Of a stretch of 64,000 nt of DNA, positions 1-11,284 are shown in pieces. The position numbers were made by a program, and so were the translations under genes. Source of the stretch: Bifiguratus adelaidae. Taxonomy: Eukaryota; Mucoromycota; Endogonomycetes; Endogonales. The notes beneath the pieces were generated by a model. The model did no database searches, had not been told where the DNA came from, and was given only the letters and a program-made list of their open reading frames with translations. The number at the start of each line of letters is the position of its first letter. Positions within the stretch are counted from its first letter, which is position 1. The stretch lies in the NCBI GenBank assembly GCA_002261195.1, contig MVBO01000001.1:756051-820050 (forward strand), written 5' to 3'.

Positions 1-108
1 TATCATGTACAAAGACTATAGTCCAATTAGTAAAATGCACGTATGGAACGCGTTTTGGCACAATGACGCGTAGTACGCGAATTTCATTTGACGCGTTTGT
101 TTGCTGCC
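1..108. other. Left edge, upstream of CAC2
   Basis: This short stretch ahead of the CAC2 start codon holds no reading frame or recognisable element. It is presumably 5' leader or promoter of CAC2, and any upstream gene lies outside the window. Confidence 0.5.
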
Positions 109-2072
109 ATGCATGTGCAAGTGAGTGAAGCCTTGGCCCTTTGGAGTATGACATTGACGTGATTGTCTATAGACGCTGGAAATCAACTGGCATGATCAGC
201 AAGCAGTGTATTCTTTAGACTTTGAATCTGTCATTTTACCTCCACAAGGGCCTGACGGACGGTATCGACTTGCGAGTGCTGGAGCAGACAGTCATGTTCG
301 GGTATGCAGTTCATTGTGTGGATGAATGGCTCGCTTATATGCCCCTTTTAGATATGGGAACTGACGGCCAAGACCGAAAGCAAAGCAGAGGATAGCGTAG
401 AATTGGACACGCCGCAACCGCGAACCAAGGTGCAAGTCTCGTTTCTGTCCGAGCTCAAGAGACACACGGGTCCCGTCAATGTTGTGCGATGGCATCCCAA
501 AGGTGGGGTGCTAGCATCGGCGGGTGATGGTAGGTTTAATCGCCTGGCGGATATCCTCGAGATCTGGATCGAACTCATGCTGATAGACGCGACGCTTATC
601 ATTTGGGAGAGGTCAGACCCAGGACAAGGGTCCAGTACGTTTGGGGAGGACACAAGCGCCAACATCGAAACCTATCGCGTGAATCAAATGCTTTTGTACG
701 TTTGCTCTGGCATTCATTGGGACACATTTCGGTTGTTACGCATGCTAATCGACCGTACAGAGGACATCGCAACGAGATTTATGATCTCGCTTGGTCACCG
801 GATGGACGATATTTGATCACTGGATCCATAGATAATACTGCACGCCTTTGGGACTGGACGACGCGTAAGTAGCATGTTTGAATATGTCGATGCATGCTCA
901 CGCAACAATAGGTCAATGTATACATGTCTTTACGAATCATTCCCACTACGTACAAGGCGTTTGCTGGGATCCTCTTGCCGAATTTGTAGCTACTCAGAGC
1001 AGCGATAGGTCAGAAGTAAAGGACAAGAGCCTGGCGAGCAATTTCCTGACCCATTTTTGCAGATCGCTTCAAGTTCATTCGTACACCACATCGTCTACTG
1101 CCAAGGAATCTATCACTATCAAGAGTATGCCAAGGCAAATCAAAATCGCTGCCAACAAAGCACGCGCTGCCATAGGCAACGGCAACAGTGTTTCCATAGA
1201 GAAAGCGGCAGCTGTCAGCAAGCCCTCAAATGTTGCGAAATCCTTCCGACTATATCAGGACGAGAATTTGCTATCCTTCTTTCGAAGGCTCACCTTCACT
1301 CCTGACGGTGCTTTTCTCATTTCCCCAGCTGGTATCTGGACGAACAGCGTGCTCGAACCCAAGTCCGATAAGGAGAATGTGGAACCGGCTTCTACAGGCG
1401 ACAATACGAATGAAGGCATCAAAGAGACGCAAAGGCAGGTAAACACGGTGTATATTTTTGGCAGGAATGGCTTGGACAAGTGAGTGAAGTGTTAATGGCA
1501 AATTGCATGAATGAGGCTAATCTATGTTGGTCAGACCACCTATCGCACATCTGCCCAATCACCGCAAGCCGCCCATCGCTGTTCGCTGCAATCCCATCAA
1601 ATACACTCTCCCCCAATCGTCCGATACCCTACCGCTCTATACTCTTCCCTACCGATACCTTTACTCCGTCGCAACGCTGGATGCGCTCATCATCTATGAC
1701 ACCCAATCAACAACACCCACTTGCTTTCTTTCTGGGCTCCATTATTCAAGTCTGACAGACATGGCATGGTAAGCGCATCGCAGAGTGAGTGAAACGAACA
1801 AGCACTTATCACATAATAGGTCACCGGACGGCTCTACATTGATTGTATCATCCACCGATGGATACTGTTCAGTCCTTTACTTTGCTCCCAGTGAAAGACT
1901 CGAGCCTTGCGAGCCCGTCCCCATACCACAACAGCAAACCACTCCTCTATCTTCAGCATCCTCTACGTCAACCAAACCTGCATCCGTCATCCCACCAAGC
2001 ATAGCATCACCCGCTCCCGTTGTAAAGCAAAAGAAGCGAATTGTACCTACATTTGTGAGCGCGTTGAAGTGA
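109..2072 (+). CDS. CAC2: Chromatin assembly factor 1 subunit p60 (Cac2/CHAF1B)
   Basis: WD40 subunit of CAF-1, which deposits histones H3-H4 on newly replicated DNA. Proposed exons are 109-120, 173-301, 352-529, 587-695, 761-864, 912-1008, 1063-1479, 1535-1768 and 1820-2072, giving 510 residues. All introns have GT-AG ends and compatible phases. The start gives MHVQ followed by [17 protein letters not shown], matching the N-terminus of CHAF1B (MKVITCEIAWHN type). Successive WD blades are visible: [45 protein letters not shown] with [24 protein letters not shown] and [21 protein letters not shown]. The C-terminus is low-complexity and ends [13 protein letters not shown]. The four-residue first exon is the least certain part. 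The family call is firm. Confidence 0.9.
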
Positions 2073-2203
2073 CCATAAAAGGAGAATGCTCTTGGCCTGT
2101 GCAACTTAACCTTTTCTCCACTCTTTCCTCTCTTCCGCTCACTCACACTCTCGCTTGCCGTCTATTCATTGTCCACCGCTCGTAAAGGGCACCACTGGTT
2201 AAG

Positions 2204-3703
2204 ATGCCAAAGTTGTCCATGTCTGAGTACAAATCCAAGCGTGATGCTTGCCGAACCAAAGTAGCAGACAAGTACGAGATCATTGGCTTTATTAGTTCCG
2301 GAACCTACGGCAGAGTCTACAAGGCTCGATTCCGTGACAGGTAGGCTACTGCACAAGCATATTACTGCTTATATTCATACGAGCTAAGATTGCGCGAAGA
2401 CGGGAAAGAGGACAAGAGCGAGTTTGCCATCAAAAAATTCAAGCCTGATCGCGAAGGCGATACCTATCAATATACGGGCATATCACAATCGGCATGTCGA
2501 GAGATTGCTGTACGTGCCTTGGACCTACTGATTGTTTTCAAAACTAATGGGCACGCTCGTAGTTGTGCAGAGAGTTGCATCACGAAAATGTGATTGGATT
2601 GCAGGAGGTCATGTTGGAGGATAAGGCCATCTATATGATTTTTGAGTACGCTGAACACGACTTTTTGGTGAGTATATGACGCAAATCATCTAGTTACTGA
2701 CGGATTCGTTTAGCAAATCATTCATCATCATCTGCATATTGAACGGAAACCTATACCAGAAGGAGTAGTAAAGTCATTTCTATGGCAATTACTGAACGGA
2801 TGCGCCTATCTACATGCGAACTGGGTACTACATCGAGATTTGAAGCCTGCGAATATCATGGTGACGGCAGAGGGTGTGGTCAAGATTGGAGATCTAGGTC
2901 TTGCGCGGATATTTAACAAGCCGCTATGTCCTTTGTTCAATGGTGACAAGGTAGTCGTCACCATATGGTATCGCGCCCCAGAACTTTTATTGGGCTCTCG
3001 TCACTACACAAAAGCTATCGACTTGTGGGCAGTTGGCTGCATCTTTGGTGAACTGCTCCTTCTTAAACCGATCTTTAAAGGCGAAGAGGCCAAGATGGAC
3101 AGCAAGAAGACGGTGCCGTTCCAACGCAGCCAGCTTACAAAAATATTCGAAACACTGGGGACTCCGACCAGTAAGTCCTCGTGCATAAGCGTGTTCATGT
3201 TGGCTAACCTGAAAATTTAGAGGAGCGATGGCCCAACATTGATCAACTTCCCGACTATAATCACCTATCCTCTTTTCCACAGTAGGTGACGCGTGTCTAG
3301 ATGAACTGTCATTCTCATCCTGGCATTTAGGTACCCAAATCATCTCAAAACCCTCTACTATCAACACATGTTGGGTTCCAAAAGTGAAGCGGCCTTTAAT
3401 CTGCTATCCAGCTTGCTAGAATACGATCCAGCCAAGCGTATCACGGCCGAAGAAGCGCTGAATCACCCTTACTTTTTGGAGGATCCCAAGCCGGTGATGA
3501 CGTGAGTTTTAACAGTAACGTGGATGGATGATGGGTGACTCATCATGCTATCTAGTCCTTTTGAGGCGCATGGGTCAGAGTATCCTTTAAGGAGGGTGAC
3601 GCACGACGATAACGATATGAAATCCGTTAAACCAGTCACGAGCAACGTACCACCACCGCCAAAGGAGGATGGTCGTGCGGCAAAAAAGGCTCGCAACTTT
3701 TGA
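2204..3703 (+). CDS. SSN3: Mediator cyclin-dependent kinase CDK8 (Ssn3/Srb10)
   Basis: Catalytic kinase of the Mediator CDK8 module, which pairs with cyclin C and phosphorylates RNA polymerase II and transcription factors. Exons 2204-2340, 2389-2509, 2563-2667, 2714-3170, 3221-3281, 3331-3501 and 3556-3703 give 399 residues. The glycine loop reads [11 protein letters not shown] and the catalytic lysine is in FAIKKF. The cyclin-binding helix reads SQSACREIA (CDK8s have SMSACRE). The catalytic loop is [11 protein letters not shown], the metal-binding motif DLGLAR, and the activation segment [15 protein letters not shown], with the CDK8-type long T-loop. The C-terminal tail is proline- and lysine-rich. 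It lies 131 bp downstream of CAC2 on the same strand and converges with UFD4. Start chosen as the first ATG before the kinase domain. Confidence 0.93.
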
Positions 3704-3916
3704 GACTGTACATATTATCCACTCATAGATGTGTATGAATTTCAGGCGTTCAATGGATCATGCGAGTCATGGTTGATGACTAAAAGTGTAATGGAGGGGA
3801 TCTATCAATTGCACTTGTGCTAGGGGATGTACAAGGGTTTCTTACAGGTACGCCAATAGCGTCTATGAAGGGGAGTCTACAGGTTTCGGTATTTTTACAG
3901 GGAAATTACGGAAGGA

Positions 3917-6900
3917 TCAAGAGAGATGGAAGCTTCCTTTGCCCTCCCGCATGGCCATCGACAACTTCTCTCGAAGCACTTGCTCCGTGCTATAGTCGGG
4001 CAATTTGAGGTAGTTGACACATGTCATAACGGATGGCAAATAGTCATCTGCAGTAAGTGGCGGTTCAAAGGGCTTTCGGACCACAGTGAACATTGGAGAC
4101 AAATTTTTCCAACCTAAATCCAAAATCAGCACAACAGAACGTGATGAGCGTTCTTCTCTCACCTCCGATGGGTAACTTGGGGCTTCCGGTAATGAATTGC
4201 AAAAATTCGCGATGTTCAGCGGGCGAAAAGCTTGCCAGTATTTGCACAAGATTTTTGATGGTTCGACTGTCCATCGTGTACCCATGGTCTGCCTTCATGG
4301 CATCAATGAGAGCTGGAAACCGCGTTAGAATTGTCTGAGTTGCAACGTTCATACGGTCAAACGTACTCTCAACGGACCAGTCTTCATCTTCACTGGAACC
4401 CCAGATATCAACCAATTCCTCGGCTGTGAAGATCTTGAGGTCGATGATGGGGAAGACGCTGGAAAAGCCATCATTGAAAGCTGATATTTGATGTTGAACA
4501 CCAGAGCCACAGGTCATATCGACAACAGCATCAATATACTCTTCGAGGTTGTATATCGTCACTGGCACTTCAGCACCGGCAGGCTATGTTGCGTCAGTCG
4601 ACAGCAATTCATCAGCTCGCCCACATACCCTCAACTCTATATCTGGATAACCCGGTAAGGTGAAGTCAAGGCACATGTCATCGACCGACGCGTCGTTTAT
4701 GCGCAAGTCGCTCACTCGCTGCTTCTGCTGCTGTGTGGACTAAGATGCGGTCAGTGACACCTTCCGAGCTTGCAAAATTGACTTACTAAAGATTTGTCTG
4801 CGTAAATTTGACGCTTACGCGTAACAAAAGCGTCCAAGACAGCTAAAGATTTACCGAGATTTCTGTCAACCTCTGCTACCAAACGGACGTTGACGGTACA
4901 CATCTCGCCAAGCAACTCCCGAACAAAGATAGTGGAGAATGGAATATCAATGATTCGAGAATCAAGCATAGCCTTGCCAACGAATTGACCCAGCACTCGG
5001 AACAGTTGCAAGATTTTCCTATGTCAATCTTGACGTCAGGAAAAGACGCGAGACGGCGCTAGCTATAATTTACCTTCCGTTATCGGTATTGATATTGGAT
5101 TCGCTTAACGGCGCTGGGAAAAGACCATAGGCCGTCGACACATAGGCGCTGCTGGCATTGTCAAGGTCATCTCGCCACATCTTGTTGGACTTTTTGCAAA
5201 ACTCCTTGGAAATGGTGGCATAGAACTCCAGCGTGGGACCCTAAGACCAAATTAGGTTCCTGCTCCATAGATGTTGCTCTACATACCAATCCTGTGCCAA
5301 CCTCCTCAAAGTATTCGATTTCCAGGAATGCTTGAGATTGGCTGTATAAATCCATAACTTTCACCGCGGACTCCAACATGCGCATACGGGAAATCCGGAC
5401 TTTCTGCTTTACCGGCCGACCCAGATATTGGGTGTCATCAGAACGGGAATCGCCAGATCTGTTTTGCTGACTTTGCCAACGCTATAATACATCTATGAGC
5501 ATTTGTACAACAAAGCGACAATGATTTTACTTACCACCATAGAGCGAGAATAGCCAAAGCTTGTGCTCTGTAGAAAGAGGTACCGGGTACTGAACGGAAA
5601 CAGGAAAGGAAATCCTCGAACGAGATCTGCTGACCATTCAGGTAGTACTGCGGAAGCCACAAGGAGTGGTTCTTCCAGCTGCCTATTCAGCTTGGCAGTT
5701 ACCTTGTTGTTGAAGAACTCTTCATGACCCAATGGTTTAAAGTGTGGTCTGGACAACCCATTAAGCTTGACCGCATAGATGTCTTGCCAAAACCGGTTCA
5801 AAGCATTGAGCGTACGCAACAGTGCAAGAACGGTTGTATGCTTTGCATTCAGATCTAGAGTATCTGGCACCGTCGCCGAGCACAAATCCTTGAGTGTTAC
5901 AGGTCTTGACTGGTCGGCAGGAGTAGGTCCGGTTTGAGCCAATGGGGCAGGCCCGGGGACTTTTCTGTACTTGACAGGAAAAATTGTACTCCAGATATTT
6001 CGATTGTACCCACTATTCATCTTTTCGTACTGATGTATCGCGCCGTATATAGTGGTATCCATGCCAACGGGGATGTCACCAATGGAAAATTCAAGGTGCC
6101 AATCTTTCGGGGGGGTATTGAGCGCCGCGGCATATGAAGGCTTCGTGGTATCCTTTTTGGCTTTCTTGCTTCCGCCAGTCGACACTTTAGCTGCGCCCAA
6201 CTTTGGCGTGCTCAACTCGTCCTCTGCCGCACTCATATCCACCGTCTTTTCACTGCTCGGGGGGCAATTACCGCTCGAGTCGGCGACGCCTTGGTGTCGG
6301 ATATTGGAAAGGGTCTCCGCTGATGAACTTGACTTCTTCTTGCTTTCTTTGGAGGTAGAAGCATGCGCCGATTCGTCTGCCTTCGACTCACGACCAGACC
6401 GTCTGCTTCTCCACTTGGGTTGTTCCATCGCGGCTCTCTCCTCTTCGTCCTCCTCGTCCTCCTCATCTTCCTGATTTTGACCGGATTCGGATTCTGCGGA
6501 AAGGCCGGCAGCGGCAGCAAAAGCTGACAACATGTTTGTCAATCGACTTGAACCTGAACTAGCAGCAAGATGTTCCAAAGTTGCTATACCTGAGAGACCA
6601 CTTTGACTCAAACGTGGGCGCAAATACTGCTCCAAAGCGCGGAATGTTGCGATCGCGTGTATAGACACGATCAAGTCTGGGCAAGTGCCAAAATCGCTAG
6701 GATCCTCGGCCGTCAACTTGAGACGCAATTGCTTGGCAAGCATAGCTGCTGGATTTCGTCTGCCTTCGTCGAGCGGACTTTGATAAGCCATGACAACCTC
6801 AAAATTCTCCAGTCGCGACAAGCTCTCCTGCAGCCTTGCCAAGAGCATCGAAAGCAGCACTGGCGGATGAACTGGGTTTTTGCTCACATTGTCTTCCGGG

Positions 6901-9885
6901 AAACGATCAGAGTGATGATCAACCCGCATGGCATCATCATCATCGTTACTCGGGTTGTTGACAAGATGTTTCAACTCATCCGTACCGGGACCATTCATAA
7001 ACACATGCATGAAAGCGTAAAGCCGATCTTGCAATGGTGCTACAAAGTCGCTTCCTTCGTCATTCAAATAACCCAATAATCCAGTCATCAGACCAGAGTT
7101 CATGAGTTCAAAGGAACTGATACCGTAAGGAGATTTCGTGAATAGATCAGCGATTCGGCGCAACACCTCCAGAGCTGTGGGATCGGCTTGCGTACCGTTA
7201 AGCTGTGAGCTGTATTTCGCGAGATCGTTCAGCACTTGAGTCGCCGATGTTGCTGAGGATCCATCCACTGCTGTATCGTCGTTCTGAAAATACGTTTGTC
7301 GTAACCGGTGGGCTCTGCGCACTATAGCTGATTTGGTTTCCTCAGTGATGGATGATATCACACTCCGTTGATTGCTAATGCCGCGAGAACATGATGCCAA
7401 GGCCGAGGCAGCAATCATTGCCCCAGTAGCTGAAGTTTCTGCATCCGCAGCACGTCCTTCGGCGTGGTTGACTCCCATTTCAACCTCCTGGACGCGTACA
7501 GCTTGATCTTTCGCGATTTCGTTAACGCTGGCTTCCTCAGGAAGCTCTTGAGAGTCGGCAATCTTGTCAATCTCATAAAAGACGCCCTCCCTTCTAAGGT
7601 GAAAGCTGTAGCGATCGGGAAGTTTCATCAATAACAGTTCAGTGAGTTGGAGCCCCGTGATGACTATGGAGGTTTGATCCTGCTGAGCAAGGATACTCGC
7701 CAAGAATCCAGCGAACGGCACACCGCTTAGAATGACGTCGAGGATGTCCGGCTCACTAAAGTATACGATCTTGAGCAGCCCCGTCATGATGCGTTGACGG
7801 ATTTGAGTGTTCACAGTGGCAGCAAATACTTGAGTGAGGACGGGCACAAAGGTTTGACCGAAACGTCTCAACACGTTGGAGTGCTTCTTGAGAAGCTCAA
7901 TGCGCTCATCCTCAGCTTTCATGGTTTCTTGCATTTTGTCGTCTTTGGAAGGTTCCGATTGCTTGCTTGCAGATCGAGTTCGCGAGGCTATAGGTTCCTC
8001 TTGAGCCTTCTGCTCACTACCATCACTTTTGGTGTCGAATAAACCATCTTTGGGAAGAGGAGGTAGCAGCTCAATGACGGCTCCCAATGTCTCATAGATT
8101 TGATCTCTTGGTCGATGTGCTACTCCTGTCGTCAGGGTAGAGCCAGCACGAGCATCAGACGATCGCCTCGATTCAGTACTAATGGTAGCATGATCATCTG
8201 CGCCTAATTCTTCAGGTGCGGCCTTCCCCGACAGAATGTTGTAGAGCGTGTCAACGATGCCCATGTTGAGTAAATCAAATCCCAACTTCGGAGAGGATTT
8301 GGCAATGGTTCCAAAGAAACGAAGCAGCTGCGTGAAGATGCTATGTGAGACACCAGCAGCCTGTCCGGATCCTGCAACCAACGATTTCATCGTCGTGAGC
8401 GCGCTATTGGGTATGATTTGCTCCAAGAGTTCGCGATTGTATCGAAAACTATCTGCTAGGCGAACAAAGCATAGGCAAGATTGTTCAACGACTTTTTGAT
8501 CCGCGTATGTCAGAGTCATTTGGATTGTCGGCACCACCTCTTGCAAGTTTTCGACGCAATCTTGCGGGACAGATCGACAGCAGTTCGCAGCAGTCGTCAG
8601 GACTGTACGTTGTACATGAGATGAAAAGAAATCTAAATAGCTCAAGACTCCCTTCAGCCCTCCAACACGGATGATATGAGACGGGTATTCAACGGAAATC
8701 TTTTCCAAAGTCTGCCAAGCAGTCAGCGACATTCGGAGACTCTATGGGCACACTCACGCTAATCACTTGCTCGGCCAAATCAATGTACTGAATATCGATC
8801 AATTTGCTGCACAATGCAGGTACGGCCCCTCCGTAAACGATGCTACCCATAGCACTGGGCATAGCCTCCACGAGGTTGGATAAACAGCGACAAGCGAGGA
8901 TCATGATGTCTGGATTGCCCTCAGTCATGCCAAGCATGGCCAGCGTCTCCTCGTCGAGTGCCTCGTAATCAGCCAAACCTTCAGTTGCAGACCCGCCTTT
9001 CAATAGCTTGACAAGTTCTTTGACGAATGCATCTGTGCTGAAAACGCCCGCTAGTGTATTCTCGTTGCCCATGGATAGAGCTTCAGCCAGCTGTTGCAGC
9101 GCAATTAGTTGCTCGGAGGGGTCTTGCGAGCGAAGTCCGGAAAGCATTGATCGATATTGTGATGCTTGCTCTGTTTGGAGGGCCGAGCGCATACCAATAC
9201 CGGGCATGCCTCGCATCGCATGAAAGAAGGAAGATGAACCTCGTCCAAAAGCTGCATGAAATGTATCATCGCCATCTTGATGCTCATGCTCATCGTCATC
9301 CTCCTCATCGTCATCCTTCTCAAGCTCGTGATCTCCATCTTCATTCTCCTCATCGCCATCGTCATCATCGTCATCATCCTCTTCTTCTTCATCTTCTTCA
9401 ACATCTTGTCCCTCTTCGTGGTGCTCAGAATCACCCTCTTGTTGATCTTCCATGCCTTCCATATCGCCCATAAACAAGTATCGATCACCGTCCTCCTCGT
9501 GCTCCTCACTGTGGTCGTTGGCTTGCTCGTGTTCCTCACGAATGTCTTCCATGGCCTCCTGTTCATCAAAATACTCCTCTATAGCGCCGACAGCACCCAA
9601 CGGATGATGAGCCGGTATTCCTAGCTGTGCGGCGAGTTCACTCTGAGGCGCAGACGCCGGCACTTCCATTGGTGGCGGAATCTCTGACTTTTCTGAGCCT
9701 TCTAGGGCGTTTTGCTTCCTGCTGCGTGTCTTGCCTAGTGTATGCATCACCGCCTCTTCGTCTTGGGGACGACGGTTCATGGTGGATGTCGATGCTGTTC
9801 GCTGCCGTTTCCTTGATGTTGTTGGCGACGAATGACGGCGAACAGACGATTCCTTGTGCTTTTCCACCAGAGGCTTCACGTCCAT
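3917..9885 (-). CDS. UFD4: HECT E3 ubiquitin ligase, Ufd4/TRIP12 family
   Basis: Large HECT ubiquitin ligase of the ubiquitin-fusion-degradation pathway. Exons on the minus strand, in order, are 9885-8758, 8711-5535, 5481-5287, 5240-5074, 5018-4787, 4739-4629, 4583-4163 and 4113-3917, giving 1875 residues, close to TRIP12 size. The N-terminus is basic and then very acidic (long Asp/Glu runs around residues 135-205), followed by armadillo-like repeats ([20 protein letters not shown] onward). The middle is disordered and charged. The HECT domain fills the C-terminus: [15 protein letters not shown] in the N-lobe and [17 protein letters not shown] in the C-lobe, whose Cys is the expected thioester cysteine. 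The start codon lies only 10 bp from the divergent POP3 ATG. Substrates cannot be read from sequence. Confidence 0.93.
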
Positions 9886-9895
9886 TCACCCATTG

Positions 9896-10683
9896 ATGAA
9901 TATACGAGAGAAAGAGAAGAGCGAACGGCGAGTGTTTCGGGGGGTATTGGCGAGTCCCTTCGTAGAGGCTTGGTAAGGTTGGGTACTTTTGGCTCTTCTA
10001 ACGGTGTACTAGGCCTACAGGTGATCGACAAGTGCAGCAAGCGTTGTTGGTGGCGACAAAAAGGTGAGACAGACGGTAGAATGACGCGCACCGCTGATAT
10101 GAGTAGTCTATTGGAAGCTGCGCCAGATCAAGAGGAACGGCGGTATGGTCTGTCTGCAGTGACGAGCACGTTGGAACGCAGGATAAAGGTTCGCGTGGTG
10201 ACGGACGCGCCTCTACTGGTTCTGGTGTGTCGGTGGGATTTTTCGTCAAGTATGACCCAACACGTCGCCATGCTGGTGGCTTTACTGCGTCATGCTCAAC
10301 CTGAAGGTGCTCTACTGGCCTCTCTTCCTCAAGGCGCTGAAGCAGAGCTGGCTGCAGTTTTAAAACTTCGACATTTGGGGGCTTTATCCATCCAGGTAGG
10401 TTGAAAGACATCCAATCTCGACATCTAGGGCGTATGGCGATTCTCATCGATGGCCTAGTCTACCCATGATCATCCACTGTTGGATCTATGTCGTCGATTC
10501 CCACAACCCATCTATCCTTGGCTACAACATGTATCCTATCAGCCGACTAACATCAAAGTCATGCAATCCGTCGCTACATTGCGAAAAAGGCAAGCAAAGC
10601 AGGAAAGAAAGGCTAAGAGACATGCAAAGAGGCAGCCAAAGAGCGTTAGCGTCAAGACCGATGCCACCTTGGCGCACAAGTAA
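9896..10683 (+). CDS. POP3: RNase P/MRP protein subunit, Pop3/Rpp38-like
   Basis: Likely the L7Ae-fold subunit of RNase P and RNase MRP, which process tRNA and rRNA precursors in the nucleus. Exons 9896-9972, 10013-10063, 10107-10395 and 10459-10683 give 213 residues. The N-terminus reads VFRGVLASPFVEAWP, then a helix VQQALLVATK, resembling the Pop3/Rpp38 start (hydrophobic, NPF, W-P, then Q-rich helix). The core has YGLSAVTSTLERR, LLVLVCRWDFSSSMTQH and SLPQGAEAELAAVLKLRHLG, matching the family's GINEVT-ALER, LVLVCR and LP-GSE-L signatures. The tail has P-x-YPWL and is very basic (RKRQAKQERKAKRHAKRQ). Two introns are unusually short (40 and 43 nt). The call rests on motif pattern, not on a search; exon 1 is least sure. 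Confidence 0.72.
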
Positions 10684-11040
10684 AATAAGCTCATCCGGCG
10701 CCGTCACACCCTTCGCTTTTCCTCCTCCATGTGCGGCCGCAAGGTCCGCTGCAAGAGCGAGTACAATGTAGAGATCGGCCAATGCCGGAGTGACCGGAGG
10801 AACAATGTCCTCAGTCACATCTCGCACAATCATCTCTCCACAGAGATAACGTTGGTTACAACCGTAAAACATAAACCATAAAGGATCTGTTGTCCAGTCT
10901 ATACACATGTGGAGATGTTCGCCGAGCGCTGGGTACTCTAACCATCCACTGAATGATCCTCTCAACAGATACGCCCCAGACGCTTTGATCCGCATCTTGA
11001 CATTCGCCTTTTCTAACCTGCCGACAGAACACATGCTCAT
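10522..11040 (-). CDS. Hypothetical protein, unrecognised (uncertain model)
   Basis: An open frame of 172 codons from MSMCSVGRLEKANVKMRIK. I recognise no family. The first two thirds look protein-like (mixed hydrophobic and polar, with GYLL, SGWLEYPALGEHLH, DPLWFMFYGCNQRY and an alanine-rich helix LADLYIVLALAADLAAAHG). The last third is hydrophobic and lies opposite the POP3 last exon, so it may be an artefact or be removed by splicing. A plausible 50-nt GT-AG intron starts near 10672. If real, the gene converges on and overlaps POP3. The opposite strand between 10684 and 11284 has no coding candidate, so a minus-strand gene here is reasonable, but its ends are not fixed. Confidence 0.4.
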   Translation of the reverse strand: MSMCSVGRLEKANVKMRIKASGAYLLRGSFSGWLEYPALGEHLHMCIDWTTDPLWFMFYGCNQRYLCGEMIVRDVTEDIVPPVTPALADLYIVLALAADLAAAHGGGKAKGVTAPDELILLVRQGGIGLDANALWLPLCMSLSLSFLLCLPFSQCSDGLHDFDVSRLIGYML

Positions 11041-11284
11041 CCAACCTTATTTTTCACCTTATTGTCGACGCACCATAAGCCATGCTCCATGAGATATCAT
11101 TCACCAATCATGATCCATGGTGCAAAACACACTCTTTACATTTGCTGAGCATGCTTCATCTCTCTTTCTCTTTTCCCTCCCTCGCTCTGCATCCCCATCC
11201 ATCCTTACCCCCTAATGATACCTAAACCAACCCTCAACACATGGAACAAAAGCGTGTTCCTGAACACTTGTCTCTCTCACTGAC

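Noticed and set aside
9256-9624. Long plus-strand frame rich in Leu, Ile and Val opposite UFD4
   Set aside because: It is the antisense shadow of the Asp/Glu-rich coding tract of UFD4.
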